This document shows positions 8,286 to 16,259 of a DNA stretch of 64,000 nt, in pieces (positions within the stretch are counted from its first letter, which is position 1; each line of letters opens with the position of its first letter). The stretch is from contig JBQTKD010000015.1 of NCBI GenBank assembly GCA_052386455.1, positions 41,627 to 105,626 on the forward strand. Reading direction: 5' to 3'. Source of the stretch: JBQTKD01 sp052386455 (GTDB lineage Bacteria; Actinomycetota; Actinomycetes; Sporichthyales; Sporichthyaceae). Made by a program: the position numbers and the translations under genes. The notes beneath the pieces were generated by a model. That model made no database searches. It was not told the origin of the DNA and saw only the letters and a list, made by a program, of their open reading frames with translations.

Positions 8286-9281
8286 TCAGGTTTCGCGGGC
8301 CAGAAGCGCGAGCAGGCGGTCGACGGGGACCTTTTTGCCCATCGGGGAGCCCTCTTCGAGCAGGCGAGTGGCGCGGACGGCGAGGATCGTCAGGCGCAGC
8401 GTCGAGAACACCTGCCAGAAGCGCAGCGCGTTCGGGTCGACGGGCAGGCCCGTGCGCTCCGACCAGGCGGCCAGGACGTCGTCGACCTCCCACGCGTCCT
8501 CGATGAGGTGCTCGCGGTGGTAGACGGCGCAGGTGTGCCAGCCGAGGTCGTCGAGGGGGTCGCCGAGGGAGGCGAACTCCCAGTCGAGCACCGCGCGGAT
8601 CCGGCCGTCCTGCACCAGGACGTTCGCGGGGCGGAAGTCGCCGTGCACCAGCACCGGACGGGTCGGTGGCTGCGGCACGTGCGTTTCGAGGAACCCGAAG
8701 GCGACGTCGAGTCGCGAGTCCTGCCCGGCGCCGCGGACTCGCTCGTCGGCCAGTTCGGCGTGCCAGCGCGCCAGGGCCGCGCGGGCCGGGTCGGCGGGCG
8801 GCGGCCCGAACACCGGCTCCAGCGAGGCGGCCGGCACGGCGTGGATCGCGGCGAGGACGTCGACCAGGCCGCGGGCCAGCGCGAGGCGGCCCGCGACACC
8901 GAGCCCGAGCGGGTCGGCGGCGGTGAGCACGGCCCGGTCGGCGCGGCCGGGTACACGACCCTGCACCACGGTGGGGCGGCCGAACCACTGGCCATCCGGG
9001 TCGCTGAAGTACGTCGACGGAACGGGGACCGCGGTGTCCTGGAGCGCCGCGAGCAGTTCGTACTCCGCGTGCAGGGAGTTCGCGACGACGCCCTCGGCCG
9101 GGTCCTGACGCACGATCAGTTCGTGGCCCGCGCCGGCCCACCTCGCGTCGACCGACCAGTTCTCCTTGGAACTGCCGCCGTCCAGTCGGACCAGGTTCGC
9201 CACCGACGGCTCGGCGCCGGCGGAAAGGTGGGCTTCGAGAAACTCGTGCAGGCGCTCGGCGAGATCTGACACGTCGCTCAT
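8286..9281 (-). CDS. Phosphotransferase (APH/choline kinase-like) family protein
   Basis: A 331-residue protein of the aminoglycoside-phosphotransferase fold. The catalytic HGDFRPAN is at residues 213-220 and the metal-binding DWE at 233-235; the N-terminal lobe has GGSSKENW in the place of the phosphate loop. Proteins of this group are common in actinobacterial lipid and steroid gene clusters, where a kinase activity on a metabolite or an acyl-CoA dehydrogenase-linked role (ACAD10-like) has been proposed. The start codon overlaps the upstream stop (ATGA). A paralogue lies at 41277-42269. It is not a resistance gene on this evidence. Confidence 0.88.
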   Translation of the reverse strand: MSDVSDLAERLHEFLEAHLSAGAEPSVANLVRLDGGSSKENWSVDARWAGAGHELIVRQDPAEGVVANSLHAEYELLAALQDTAVPVPSTYFSDPDGQWFGRPTVVQGRVPGRADRAVLTAADPLGLGVAGRLALARGLVDVLAAIHAVPAASLEPVFGPPPADPARAALARWHAELADERVRGAGQDSRLDVAFGFLETHVPQPPTRPVLVHGDFRPANVLVQDGRIRAVLDWEFASLGDPLDDLGWHTCAVYHREHLIEDAWEVDDVLAAWSERTGLPVDPNALRFWQVFSTLRLTILAVRATRLLEEGSPMGKKVPVDRLLALLARET

Positions 9282-10390
9282 CTCCTGGGGGGAATCGCCT
9301 CGGCATAGCGGCCGTACCCGGGCAGAACCATGTACTCGACGATCCCGTAGCCCGTCTGGCCGTTGTGCGAGACCTCGACGAGGTGGTCGCTGCCCGCTTT
9401 GGCGTAGCGGTAGATCTGGTCCGCGTCGGTGAGGTCCCACGTATCGTGCTCCGCGGTCGCCTCTCCGCGCCACTGTCCCTGGAACCAACCGTTCCAGCCC
9501 TCGTACCCGCCGCCGCGCAGATGGGCACGGCCGGGGAGGGCGAGCAGGCCGAAGTCGAGTTCGGTCCCGTCGGCCAGGCGGAGACGGAGCGCGCCGCCGG
9601 TGAGCGTCGGCGCCGGGGCGTCGGCGAGCCACTCGAGGTCGTGGTCGACCGCGACGATCGGTTCGGCGTCGAGCTTGCCGTCCACGGTGGGGGTCAGTCC
9701 GGCCGAGAGGTGCACCGGACGGCCGGGCGCGGACTCCTGCAGGTAGACGTGCAGCCCGAAGTCCGGCAGCTGCAGCGGGGCGAAGAGCAGCATGCGCCAC
9801 TCGGGCCGCTCCCCCGGCGGCATGCCCGGCGCACGCGGCAGCGGCCGGGTGCCCCACGAGTGGTCGCGTTCGCCCCAGAAGCGGTCCTCGGTGAGCGCGA
9901 GGTCGAGGCCCGGCGCCTGCAGGGTGCCCGACGCGCGGCCGTGCTGGACGTAGCGGATGGCGTCGTAGGTGGTGCGGGCGCGGCTGATCTGGAAGAACCG
10001 GCCCTCCAGGAGGGCTTCGGTTCGGGCGTGCCAGACGATGTCGAACTCGACCCCGGATTCGTTCTCCTCCAGGATCAGGCGCAGTGCGCGCATGGGCCGC
10101 ACGACCTCGACGCGCAGCGGTCCGACGGCCATCTCGGTGCTGCGCGGCAGGAGAGAGCGGGACAGCCGCAGGTTCCGTTGCGTTCCGGCGTGGGACAGGA
10201 CCGCGAACGCCTCCATCATGTCCACGTTCGGGTACTTGCCCAGGCCGAGCGTGAGCACGGTGTCGCCGCCGACGACGTCCTGGATGCTGATCCAGTACCG
10301 CTCGCGCCACGTCGGGTCGCTGGTGGCGACCATGGCGTGCGGCAACGAGGTCTGGTGGGTGAAGAACTCGTCGGCGTCGGACAGGTGCAT
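9278..10390 (-). CDS. CrtC/AttH lipocalin-like protein of unknown function (DUF7064/7065-like)
   Basis: A 370-residue soluble protein beginning MHLSDADEFFTHQ and followed by DPTWRERYWISIQDV. The sequence is rich in Trp, Tyr and Gly and in predicted beta strands, including DHSWGTRPLP and GYEGWNGWFQGQWRG. This pattern fits the double-lipocalin fold of the hydroxyneurosporene hydratase/AttH type, and such genes often sit beside phosphotransferase genes in actinobacterial catabolic clusters. No catalytic residue can be assigned. It is translationally coupled to the downstream phosphotransferase, which suggests both act on the same hydrophobic substrate. Confidence 0.6.
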   Translation of the reverse strand: MHLSDADEFFTHQTSLPHAMVATSDPTWRERYWISIQDVVGGDTVLTLGLGKYPNVDMMEAFAVLSHAGTQRNLRLSRSLLPRSTEMAVGPLRVEVVRPMRALRLILEENESGVEFDIVWHARTEALLEGRFFQISRARTTYDAIRYVQHGRASGTLQAPGLDLALTEDRFWGERDHSWGTRPLPRAPGMPPGERPEWRMLLFAPLQLPDFGLHVYLQESAPGRPVHLSAGLTPTVDGKLDAEPIVAVDHDLEWLADAPAPTLTGGALRLRLADGTELDFGLLALPGRAHLRGGGYEGWNGWFQGQWRGEATAEHDTWDLTDADQIYRYAKAGSDHLVEVSHNGQTGYGIVEYMVLPGYGRYAEAIPPRR

Positions 10391-10399
10391 GACTCTCCG

Positions 10400-12007
10400 T
10401 CAGTTCTGTTTTTCGAAGGTGGTGCGCAGGGTCTTCTTGTCCAGTTTCTCGCCCGGCAGGGTGGGCAGGGGGTCGGCGACGAGCTGCCACGCCGTGGGAA
10501 CCGCGAAGTAGGCGAGTCTGGCGCGGGCGTGCTCGATCAGGTCTGCGGCGGTCGCAGCGGCGTCCGGACGCAGCCGGACGACCGCGGCGACCTCCTCGCC
10601 GAGGTCGGGATGGTCGATGCCGAACACGGCGGCCTCGACGACGGCGGGGTGGCTCAGCAGGGCCTCTTCGACCTGCGGACAGGCGACGTTCTCTCCGCCG
10701 CGGATCGCGATGTCCTTGGCGCGGCCGACGAGGTGGAGGTAGCCGTCGGCGTCGACGCGGCCGAGGTCCCCGGTGCGCAGCCACCCGTCGGCGTCGATCA
10801 CGCCCTCGGTGAGCAGCCCGCCGGGCTCCAGGTAGCCGAGCATGACCGTGGGCGCACGAACCTCGAGCTCTCCCGCGCCGGACTCGTCCGCCGCCGCGAT
10901 GCGAATCTCGACGCCGGCGACCGGGCGTCCGACCGTGCCGGGGCGCGCCTCGAGGTCGGCGTGCCCGGCAGAGGTGAGGACCCCGCCGGACTCGGTCATG
11001 CCCCACGAGCTGCCGAGGCCCCCACGCTTGAGTTGTGGCAACTGCTCCATCGCGCGCCGAAGCAGGCTGGCTGGGACGGGAGCGCCGCCCATGGGCAGGG
11101 CGCGGAGCGAGCTGAGGTCCCGGCGCGTGAAATCGGGGTGCTCGAGCAGACGGGCGGCCATGGTGGGCACGCCCGCGAAGCTCTGCACGCGCTCGGCTTC
11201 GATCAGCGCGAGGACTTCGCCCGGATCGAACTTGCCTCTGTTGAACACCAGCTTCGAGCCGGTCAGGATGGCCAGCAGGCTGTTCCCGATGCCGCCGATG
11301 TGGAACAGCGGGGTGCAGACCAGCGTGACCGCCTGCGGGCGGGCGGGGTCGAGATCCTGGGGCAGTTTGCCCATGCGCGCCATCATGTTGTGCTGGTTGG
11401 CGATCACCGAGCGCCGCGACAGCAGCACCGCCTTGGGGGCTCCGGAACTGCCCGAGGTGAACAGGATCAGGCCGGGGTCGTCCTCGGTGCCTTCGCAGTC
11501 CCCCAGCGCGGACGGCGCCGTGTCGGGCCAGACGGCGTCGGTGTACGCGGCGGCCAGGTCGGCGATCGGTCGAACGGCGAGTCCGTCGGGTGCCCAGTCA
11601 GCCCTGTCGGTGAAGGCCATCGTCGGCTGGGTCAACGCGAGCGCATGCTCGAGTTCGGCGGGGCTCCACCACCGGTTGCCGTAGACCGGGACCGCCCCGA
11701 GCCACCACAGCGCCCACGTGGCGAGGGGGAACTCGGGGGTGTTGAAGGACAACAGCAGCACGCGGTCGCCCGCCTGCACGCCCGCGTCGGCGAGGATCCG
11801 CGCGGCGGCGGGAATCGCGGCGCGGAACTCGCCGTGGCGGATCCGCCGCTCCCCTTGGACGAGGAACTCGCGGTCGGCCCAGCGTTCGCTGCCGATCAGC
11901 AGGTCCACCAGGTGCTTCGGGCGGGGATCGAGCATCAGGCTGGGCCGTCCGGCGCAGCGACCCGTGACGACCTCGGTACCCCAGATCCGCTCGAGGTCGG
12001 GGCTCAT
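10400..12007 (-). CDS. Acyl-CoA synthetase (AMP-dependent, FadD-like)
   Basis: A 535-residue adenylate-forming ligase. The ATP-binding motif ILFTSGSSGAPKAVLLS lies near residue 175, the WGMTESGG motif near 330, and GWLRTGDLG, GRAKDIAIRGGENV and the C-terminal PLPTLPGEKLDKK with the catalytic Lys are all present. It activates a carboxylic acid to its CoA thioester. The ATG at 12007 overlaps the stop of the upstream hydratase gene by four bases. Substrate is likely a degradation intermediate entering the beta-oxidation enzymes encoded just upstream. Confidence 0.92.
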   Translation of the reverse strand: MSPDLERIWGTEVVTGRCAGRPSLMLDPRPKHLVDLLIGSERWADREFLVQGERRIRHGEFRAAIPAAARILADAGVQAGDRVLLLSFNTPEFPLATWALWWLGAVPVYGNRWWSPAELEHALALTQPTMAFTDRADWAPDGLAVRPIADLAAAYTDAVWPDTAPSALGDCEGTEDDPGLILFTSGSSGAPKAVLLSRRSVIANQHNMMARMGKLPQDLDPARPQAVTLVCTPLFHIGGIGNSLLAILTGSKLVFNRGKFDPGEVLALIEAERVQSFAGVPTMAARLLEHPDFTRRDLSSLRALPMGGAPVPASLLRRAMEQLPQLKRGGLGSSWGMTESGGVLTSAGHADLEARPGTVGRPVAGVEIRIAAADESGAGELEVRAPTVMLGYLEPGGLLTEGVIDADGWLRTGDLGRVDADGYLHLVGRAKDIAIRGGENVACPQVEEALLSHPAVVEAAVFGIDHPDLGEEVAAVVRLRPDAAATAADLIEHARARLAYFAVPTAWQLVADPLPTLPGEKLDKKTLRTTFEKQN

Positions 12008-12792
12008 GCGCCGGTCCACCGGCCGGGGCGGCCCTCCTTGAAGGCGGCGACGGCCTCCACGACGTCGTCGGTGCGGTTGCTGATCGCCTCGTAGGCGAAC
12101 CCGGTGTCGAGGACTTCGTCGATGCGGTGCGACAGGCCCTTGTTCAGGGTCCGCTTGGTCAGTTGCACCGCGACGGGCGGGAGGGCGGCGACCTGCTCGG
12201 CGAGCTCAAAGGCGCGTGCCCGCACCTCACGGGGATCGTCGACGAGGTCGGAAACCAGCCCCAGGTCGTAGGCCTGACGCCCCGTCAGCGGCTCGCCCCA
12301 CAGCAGGTGGCGCTTGGCGCGGGCCAGCGGCATGTTCGCGGGCCAGGAGATCGCGCCGCCGTCTCCGGCAACGAGACCCATGTGCACGTGGGGGTCGACG
12401 ATCTTCACCTCGGGGCTGGTGACGATGGCGTCGCCGAGCAGGACCAGGCTGGTGGCGACGCCGAACACGTGCCCGTGCAGCGCAACGACGAGTGGCTTGC
12501 CGAAGTCGGCGAACGCACGGTAGAGCTTGCGGCCGGCGGCCACGCCGGTCATGAGCTGGTTCAGATCTTTGTGGCCGGCGAGGATCACCTCCATGTCGCC
12601 GCCCGCGGAGAAGTGCTTGCCGCTGGAGGTCCACACGACCGCCCGGACGGCGGCGTCGTCCTGGAGCATCTCGAGGACGACGGGCAATTCGGCGATGAGG
12701 TCGTCGTCGAACCGGTTGAGCACGTCCGGACGATCGAGGCGCACCTCGGCGACGCCGTCGGCGATTTCGACCAGCACGGTTTCCAGATCCAC
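12004..12792 (-). CDS. Enoyl-CoA hydratase/isomerase family protein
   Basis: A 262-residue crotonase-superfamily protein with the oxyanion-hole segments SGKHFSAGGDME and HGHVFGVATSLVLLGDAIVTS, and a GLVAGDGGAISWPANMP segment in place of the usual PxxGGxxxLP. Two GTG codons compete: the one at 12792 has AGGAGG six bases upstream and is chosen, while that at 12798 abuts the ribosome site. Asp or Gly at the second catalytic position suggests a hydratase or hydrolase variant. It is coupled downstream to the CoA ligase. Confidence 0.85.
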   Translation of the reverse strand: MDLETVLVEIADGVAEVRLDRPDVLNRFDDDLIAELPVVLEMLQDDAAVRAVVWTSSGKHFSAGGDMEVILAGHKDLNQLMTGVAAGRKLYRAFADFGKPLVVALHGHVFGVATSLVLLGDAIVTSPEVKIVDPHVHMGLVAGDGGAISWPANMPLARAKRHLLWGEPLTGRQAYDLGLVSDLVDDPREVRARAFELAEQVAALPPVAVQLTKRTLNKGLSHRIDEVLDTGFAYEAISNRTDDVVEAVAAFKEGRPGRWTGA

Positions 12793-12802
12793 GTGCACCC
12801 TC

Positions 12803-13726
12803 CTACAGGGCGGCCAGGTCGGGCAGGCGGCCGGATTCCTTGATGGTTTCGCCGACCTCGCCGCGCAGGGCGGTGGGGCCGCCGAGCAGGGGTTCGAGCA
12901 CGAGCGCGCGCCGGATGTACCAGTGCAGATCATGCTCCCAGCTGAAGCCCATCCCGCCGAGTACCTGTTGCACGTGCTCGCGGGCGATAGCCGTGTACCG
13001 GGCGGCGAGAGACTTGGCCAGAGCCGACGCCGCGGGGTCGTCGTCCTCCCACGCGGCCGGCACGGCCAGGTTCGCGACCTCGCCGGCGAGGCGCACGTCG
13101 GCGAGCTTGTGGCGCACCGCCTGGAAGCCGGACAGGGGCTGCCCGAACTGGCGGCGGGTCGAGGTGTGCTCGACGGCGAGCGCCAGCATGCGGTCGCCGA
13201 TGGCGACAAGTTCCGCGGCCAGCGCGCGGCGCCCGGCTGCACGGACGCGGAGCCAATCGGCGGCGTCTCCGAGCTGCTCGCCGGCCGCTGTCCCCCGGAC
13301 GCGGGTCCAGGGGCGGCGCGGATCCATTCCGCTGGCCGGTTCCTGGGCGAGGGTGCGGGCGGGAACCGCCAGCAGGACTGTGCCGTCCACGCCGGCGACC
13401 GGCACGAGAACCGTCTCGTCCTCGGCGAGCGGGCGGGTCAACAGGCCGTCGATACCGGTTCCGGGCTCGGCGAGCGGCGGAAGCGGCAGGGCCACTGCGG
13501 TGACGACCGTCGAGCCGAGTGCTCGGATCACGACGTCGTCGAGCAGCGTCGGGCCGGTGAGGTGTTCGCCCTGCAGCCGGAACAGGACCTCGACGGCGGT
13601 GGCCTCCTCGGACTCGACGAGGTCGGCCCAGCCGAACTCGTCGAGGGCCGCGCGCAGGTCGTCGGGGTGTGCGACGACGAGGTCGGTCAGCGCCTCGCGG
13701 ACGAGGTCTAGTTCAGACTGTTCCAT
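12803..13726 (-). CDS. Acyl-CoA dehydrogenase, shorter partner of a FadE pair
   Basis: A 307-residue acyl-CoA dehydrogenase-fold protein with RRQFGQPLSGFQAVRHKLADV and QVLGGMGFSWEHDLHWYIRR in the C-terminal domain. The N-terminal half is short and diverged, lacking a recognisable FAD/acyl contact motif. This size and pattern, next to a full-length FadE, is the arrangement of alpha2beta2 acyl-CoA dehydrogenases used on steroid side chains (ChsE1-ChsE2 type). Its ATG shares one base with the stop of the larger partner (TGATG), which should enforce balanced synthesis. Confidence 0.85.
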   Translation of the reverse strand: MEQSELDLVREALTDLVVAHPDDLRAALDEFGWADLVESEEATAVEVLFRLQGEHLTGPTLLDDVVIRALGSTVVTAVALPLPPLAEPGTGIDGLLTRPLAEDETVLVPVAGVDGTVLLAVPARTLAQEPASGMDPRRPWTRVRGTAAGEQLGDAADWLRVRAAGRRALAAELVAIGDRMLALAVEHTSTRRQFGQPLSGFQAVRHKLADVRLAGEVANLAVPAAWEDDDPAASALAKSLAARYTAIAREHVQQVLGGMGFSWEHDLHWYIRRALVLEPLLGGPTALRGEVGETIKESGRLPDLAAL

Positions 13727-14871
13727 CACGACCGCCCGGGGAGTCGGAGAATGCGGCCGGCGACGATGTCGCGCTGGATCTCCGCCGCGCCGCCGTAGAT
13801 GGAGGAGGCGCGGGAGTAGAGGTAGTCGTTGCGCCAGCCGTCCGGCCCGACGCCGCCGGCGAAAAGCACGGCGGTGGACAGGTACTCGGTGGCGGTGGCG
13901 AACAGGAACTTCTCCGCGGTGGACATGAGGAGCTTGTCGAACGACGGGGTCGCGCCAACGTCGTGGCCGGCGGACAGCGCGCGCACGGTGCGGCGGGAGC
14001 AGAGCCGCAGGGAGTGGATGAGCTCGTACGCCTCGCCGATCAAGGCGGCGGGCAGGGCGGGCGCCTCGCGAATCAAGTCGATCAGGCGGACGCGCAGCCA
14101 GGTCTGGCGTTGCCAGGCCGCGGCACCGCGTTCGGAGGCGAGGATGGTCATCGCGACGGCCCAGCCGCCGTCGACCTCGCCGATGGTGCGGGAGCGCGGG
14201 ACGCGGACGTCGTCGAGGTAGAGGGAGCAGAACTCGGCGTCCCCGTTGATGCTGGTCAGCGGACGCAGATCGATGCCGGGGGTGTCCATGTCGAGCATCA
14301 CCGCGGTGATGCCGCGGTGCGCGGATTCCTTCGCGCCGGTGCGGACCAGCACGAGGCAGCGGTCGGCGACCTGGGCCCAACTGGTCCAGACCTTCTCGCC
14401 GTTCAGCACCCAGTCCTCGCCGTCGGCGACGGCGCGACACTGCAGGGCCGCGAGGTCCGAGCCGGCCTCCGGTTCGGAGAAGCCCTGGCACCAGATCTCG
14501 TCGCCACGCATCAGACGGGGCATCAGATCCGCGGCAAGCTCGGCGGGCGCGTGTGTGTCGACGGCCGGGCCGAGCACCTCCTGGGTGCCGAAGGAGAACG
14601 GCGGCGGGTAGCCCGCAGCGCACAGTTCCTCGACCACGATGGCCCGCAGGATTCGTTCGCCGCCGAGGCCGCCGACGCGCGTCGACCAGCCCAGCCGGAT
14701 CCAGCCGGCGTCGTAGAGCAGGCGCTGCAGTTCCCGCAGCGCACTGAACTGCTCGGCGACGTCCTTGCCCGGCGCGCACAGGTCTTTGAGGCGCGGTTCG
14801 TACTCGCGCAGCCACGTCGTGAAGGCGGCTCGCACCTCGGGCACCGTGCCGGGCTGCACCCCGGTTGTCAT
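13726..14871 (-). CDS. Acyl-CoA dehydrogenase, larger partner of a FadE pair
   Basis: A 381-residue acyl-CoA dehydrogenase. It keeps the FAD and substrate motifs WCQGFSEPEAGSDLAAL and NGEKVWTSWAQVADRCLVLVRTG, and ends with ASSIYGGAAEIQRDIVAGRIL, a signature of FadE proteins working on bulky substrates. The ATG at 14871 is preferred over an upstream in-frame start at 14901 because the family begins near it. With the gene at 12803-13726 it probably forms a heterotetramer that introduces the first double bond into an acyl-CoA side chain. Confidence 0.9.
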   Translation of the reverse strand: MTTGVQPGTVPEVRAAFTTWLREYEPRLKDLCAPGKDVAEQFSALRELQRLLYDAGWIRLGWSTRVGGLGGERILRAIVVEELCAAGYPPPFSFGTQEVLGPAVDTHAPAELAADLMPRLMRGDEIWCQGFSEPEAGSDLAALQCRAVADGEDWVLNGEKVWTSWAQVADRCLVLVRTGAKESAHRGITAVMLDMDTPGIDLRPLTSINGDAEFCSLYLDDVRVPRSRTIGEVDGGWAVAMTILASERGAAAWQRQTWLRVRLIDLIREAPALPAALIGEAYELIHSLRLCSRRTVRALSAGHDVGATPSFDKLLMSTAEKFLFATATEYLSTAVLFAGGVGPDGWRNDYLYSRASSIYGGAAEIQRDIVAGRILRLPGRS

Positions 14872-14882
14872 CGGACACGCAA

Positions 14883-14940
14883 CTTCTGCACCGTTTCGCA
14901 CGCTACGAGGCGCGCGGAAAGGCGCGAAACGGTACAGAGG
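14883..14940. repeat. Second copy of the CTTCTGxACCGTTTCGC inverted repeat
   Basis: Arms at 14883-14899 and 14924-14940 pair with two mismatches. Each arm is nearly identical to the arms of the repeat at 8220-8283. Here it lies in the 82-bp gap between two genes on the minus strand (racemase stop side at 14954 and dehydrogenase start at 14871), so it cannot be serving as a terminator for convergent genes. It could separate two transcripts or be a mobile palindromic element. Confidence 0.55.
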
Positions 14941-14953
14941 ATGGGCGCGGCGT

Positions 14954-16120
14954 TCACACCGCGACCTCTACGGCTGCCTCCTGCGCGAGGGCGCCGGAAC
15001 TGCGGAGGGCGGCGAGGCGCGCGGCGTCGAGGCCCCAGTCGAGGAGAGCGTCCGTCGTATCGGCGCCGATGGCCGGAGCGACGACGGGCAGACCGGGTGA
15101 GGTTCGGCTGAAGCGAGGCGCCGGGGCGGGCTGAGTCAGTCCGCCGACGTTCACGAACGCGCCGCGGGCCCGGTTGTGCGGGTCTGCGGCCGCTTCCGCG
15201 GGCGAGAGCACCGGCGAGACGCAGGCGTCGAGGGTGGCGAAGACCGCGGTCCACTCGGCGCGCGTCCGAGAGGCGAAGGCGCCGGCGATACGTGCCCGGA
15301 GCACGGGCCAGCCGGCGCGGTCCATCTGGCGCGGGAGATCTTCGCCGTCGAGGCCGAGCCCGACGAGCAGGTCCCCGTAGAACTGCGGCTCCAGCGCGCC
15401 GACGCTCATGTACCCACCGTCGGAGGTGGCATAGGTGTCGTAGAACGGGGCCCCGCCGTCGAGCAGGTTCGTGCCGCGCTGGTCGGACCAGAAGCCCTGG
15501 GCCCGCAGACCGTAGAGGAACGTGCCGAGCAGCGCGGAGCCGTCGACCATGGCGGCGTCGACGACCTGCCCGTGGCCGGAGATCGAGCGCTCCACCAGCG
15601 CGGCGAGAACGCCGACCGCGAGCAGCATGCCGCCGCCGCCGAAGTCGCCGAGCAGGTTCAGCGGGGCGTGCGGCGCCTCGCCTGCACGGCCGAGCGGCTC
15701 CAGCGCCCCGGAAAGCGCGATGTAGTTGATGTCGTGCCCGGCCTTCGCGGCCATCGGGCCCGTCTGGCCCCAGCCGGTCATGCGGCCGTAGACCAGGCGT
15801 GGGTTCTCGGCGAGCAGCACGTCGGGCCCGACGCCGAGGCGTTCCATGACGCCGGGGCGAAAGCCTTCGACGATCACGTCGGCGGCCCGGGCGAGCTCGC
15901 GGACGACTGACGCCGCGTCAGGATGCTTGAGATCCATGGCGATCGAGCGTCGGCCACGAGAAAGCGGGTCGTGCGCCGGGGCGGGCGCGCGCTTGGCGGA
16001 AGCGGGCCGGTCGATGCGCACGACCTCGGCGCCGAGATCGGCCAGGACCATGCACGCGAAGGGCGCCGGCGCGGCGCTGGCGATTTCGAGGACGCGGAGC
16101 CCCGCGAGTGGGCCGGTCAT
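14954..16120 (-). CDS. CaiB/BaiF CoA-transferase family protein, alpha-methylacyl-CoA racemase-like
   Basis: A 388-residue type III CoA-transferase-fold protein. MTGPLAGLRVLEIAS is the usual start, followed by FACMVLADLGAEVVRID. The GHDINYIALSGAL motif carries the His-Asp pair that in alpha-methylacyl-CoA racemase acts as the general base at the alpha carbon; DGSALLGTFLYGL and GGAPFYDTYATSDGGYMSVG are also racemase-like. Racemases convert 2R- to 2S-methylacyl-CoA so that FadE enzymes can act, which fits a steroid or isoprenoid side-chain pathway. A CoA-transferase function is the alternative. The start at 16120 follows a repeat-rich 139-bp gap. Confidence 0.87.
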   Translation of the reverse strand: MTGPLAGLRVLEIASAAPAPFACMVLADLGAEVVRIDRPASAKRAPAPAHDPLSRGRRSIAMDLKHPDAASVVRELARAADVIVEGFRPGVMERLGVGPDVLLAENPRLVYGRMTGWGQTGPMAAKAGHDINYIALSGALEPLGRAGEAPHAPLNLLGDFGGGGMLLAVGVLAALVERSISGHGQVVDAAMVDGSALLGTFLYGLRAQGFWSDQRGTNLLDGGAPFYDTYATSDGGYMSVGALEPQFYGDLLVGLGLDGEDLPRQMDRAGWPVLRARIAGAFASRTRAEWTAVFATLDACVSPVLSPAEAAADPHNRARGAFVNVGGLTQPAPAPRFSRTSPGLPVVAPAIGADTTDALLDWGLDAARLAALRSSGALAQEAAVEVAV

Positions 16121-16137
16121 CGCCCCACCACCCCGAC

Positions 16138-16255
16138 GCGTCCGAAGAGGGGTGATGCCGGTACCACGGTGGTTCGGACGCCCGGGGCGCAGCCCGAGAG
16201 CCTGGCCAGGGCGTCCGAAGAAGGGTGACGCCGGTACCACGGGTGTTCGGACGCC
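16138..16255. repeat. Two direct 45-bp repeats, each an inverted repeat
   Basis: Copies at 16138-16182 and 16211-16255 share about 90 percent identity. Each begins GCGTCCGAA and ends TTCGGACGC, so each can fold into a hairpin, and each has a GGTACC core. They fill most of the gap between the thiolase stop (16260) and the racemase start (16120). They could act as paired terminators, RNA stabilisers or a repeated extragenic palindromic element. Confidence 0.7.
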
Positions 16256-16259
16256 TGGC

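Noticed and set aside
8286..9281. Aminoglycoside resistance kinase
   Set aside because: The HGD and DWE motifs only show the kinase fold; context is lipid catabolism, so a resistance role is not claimed.
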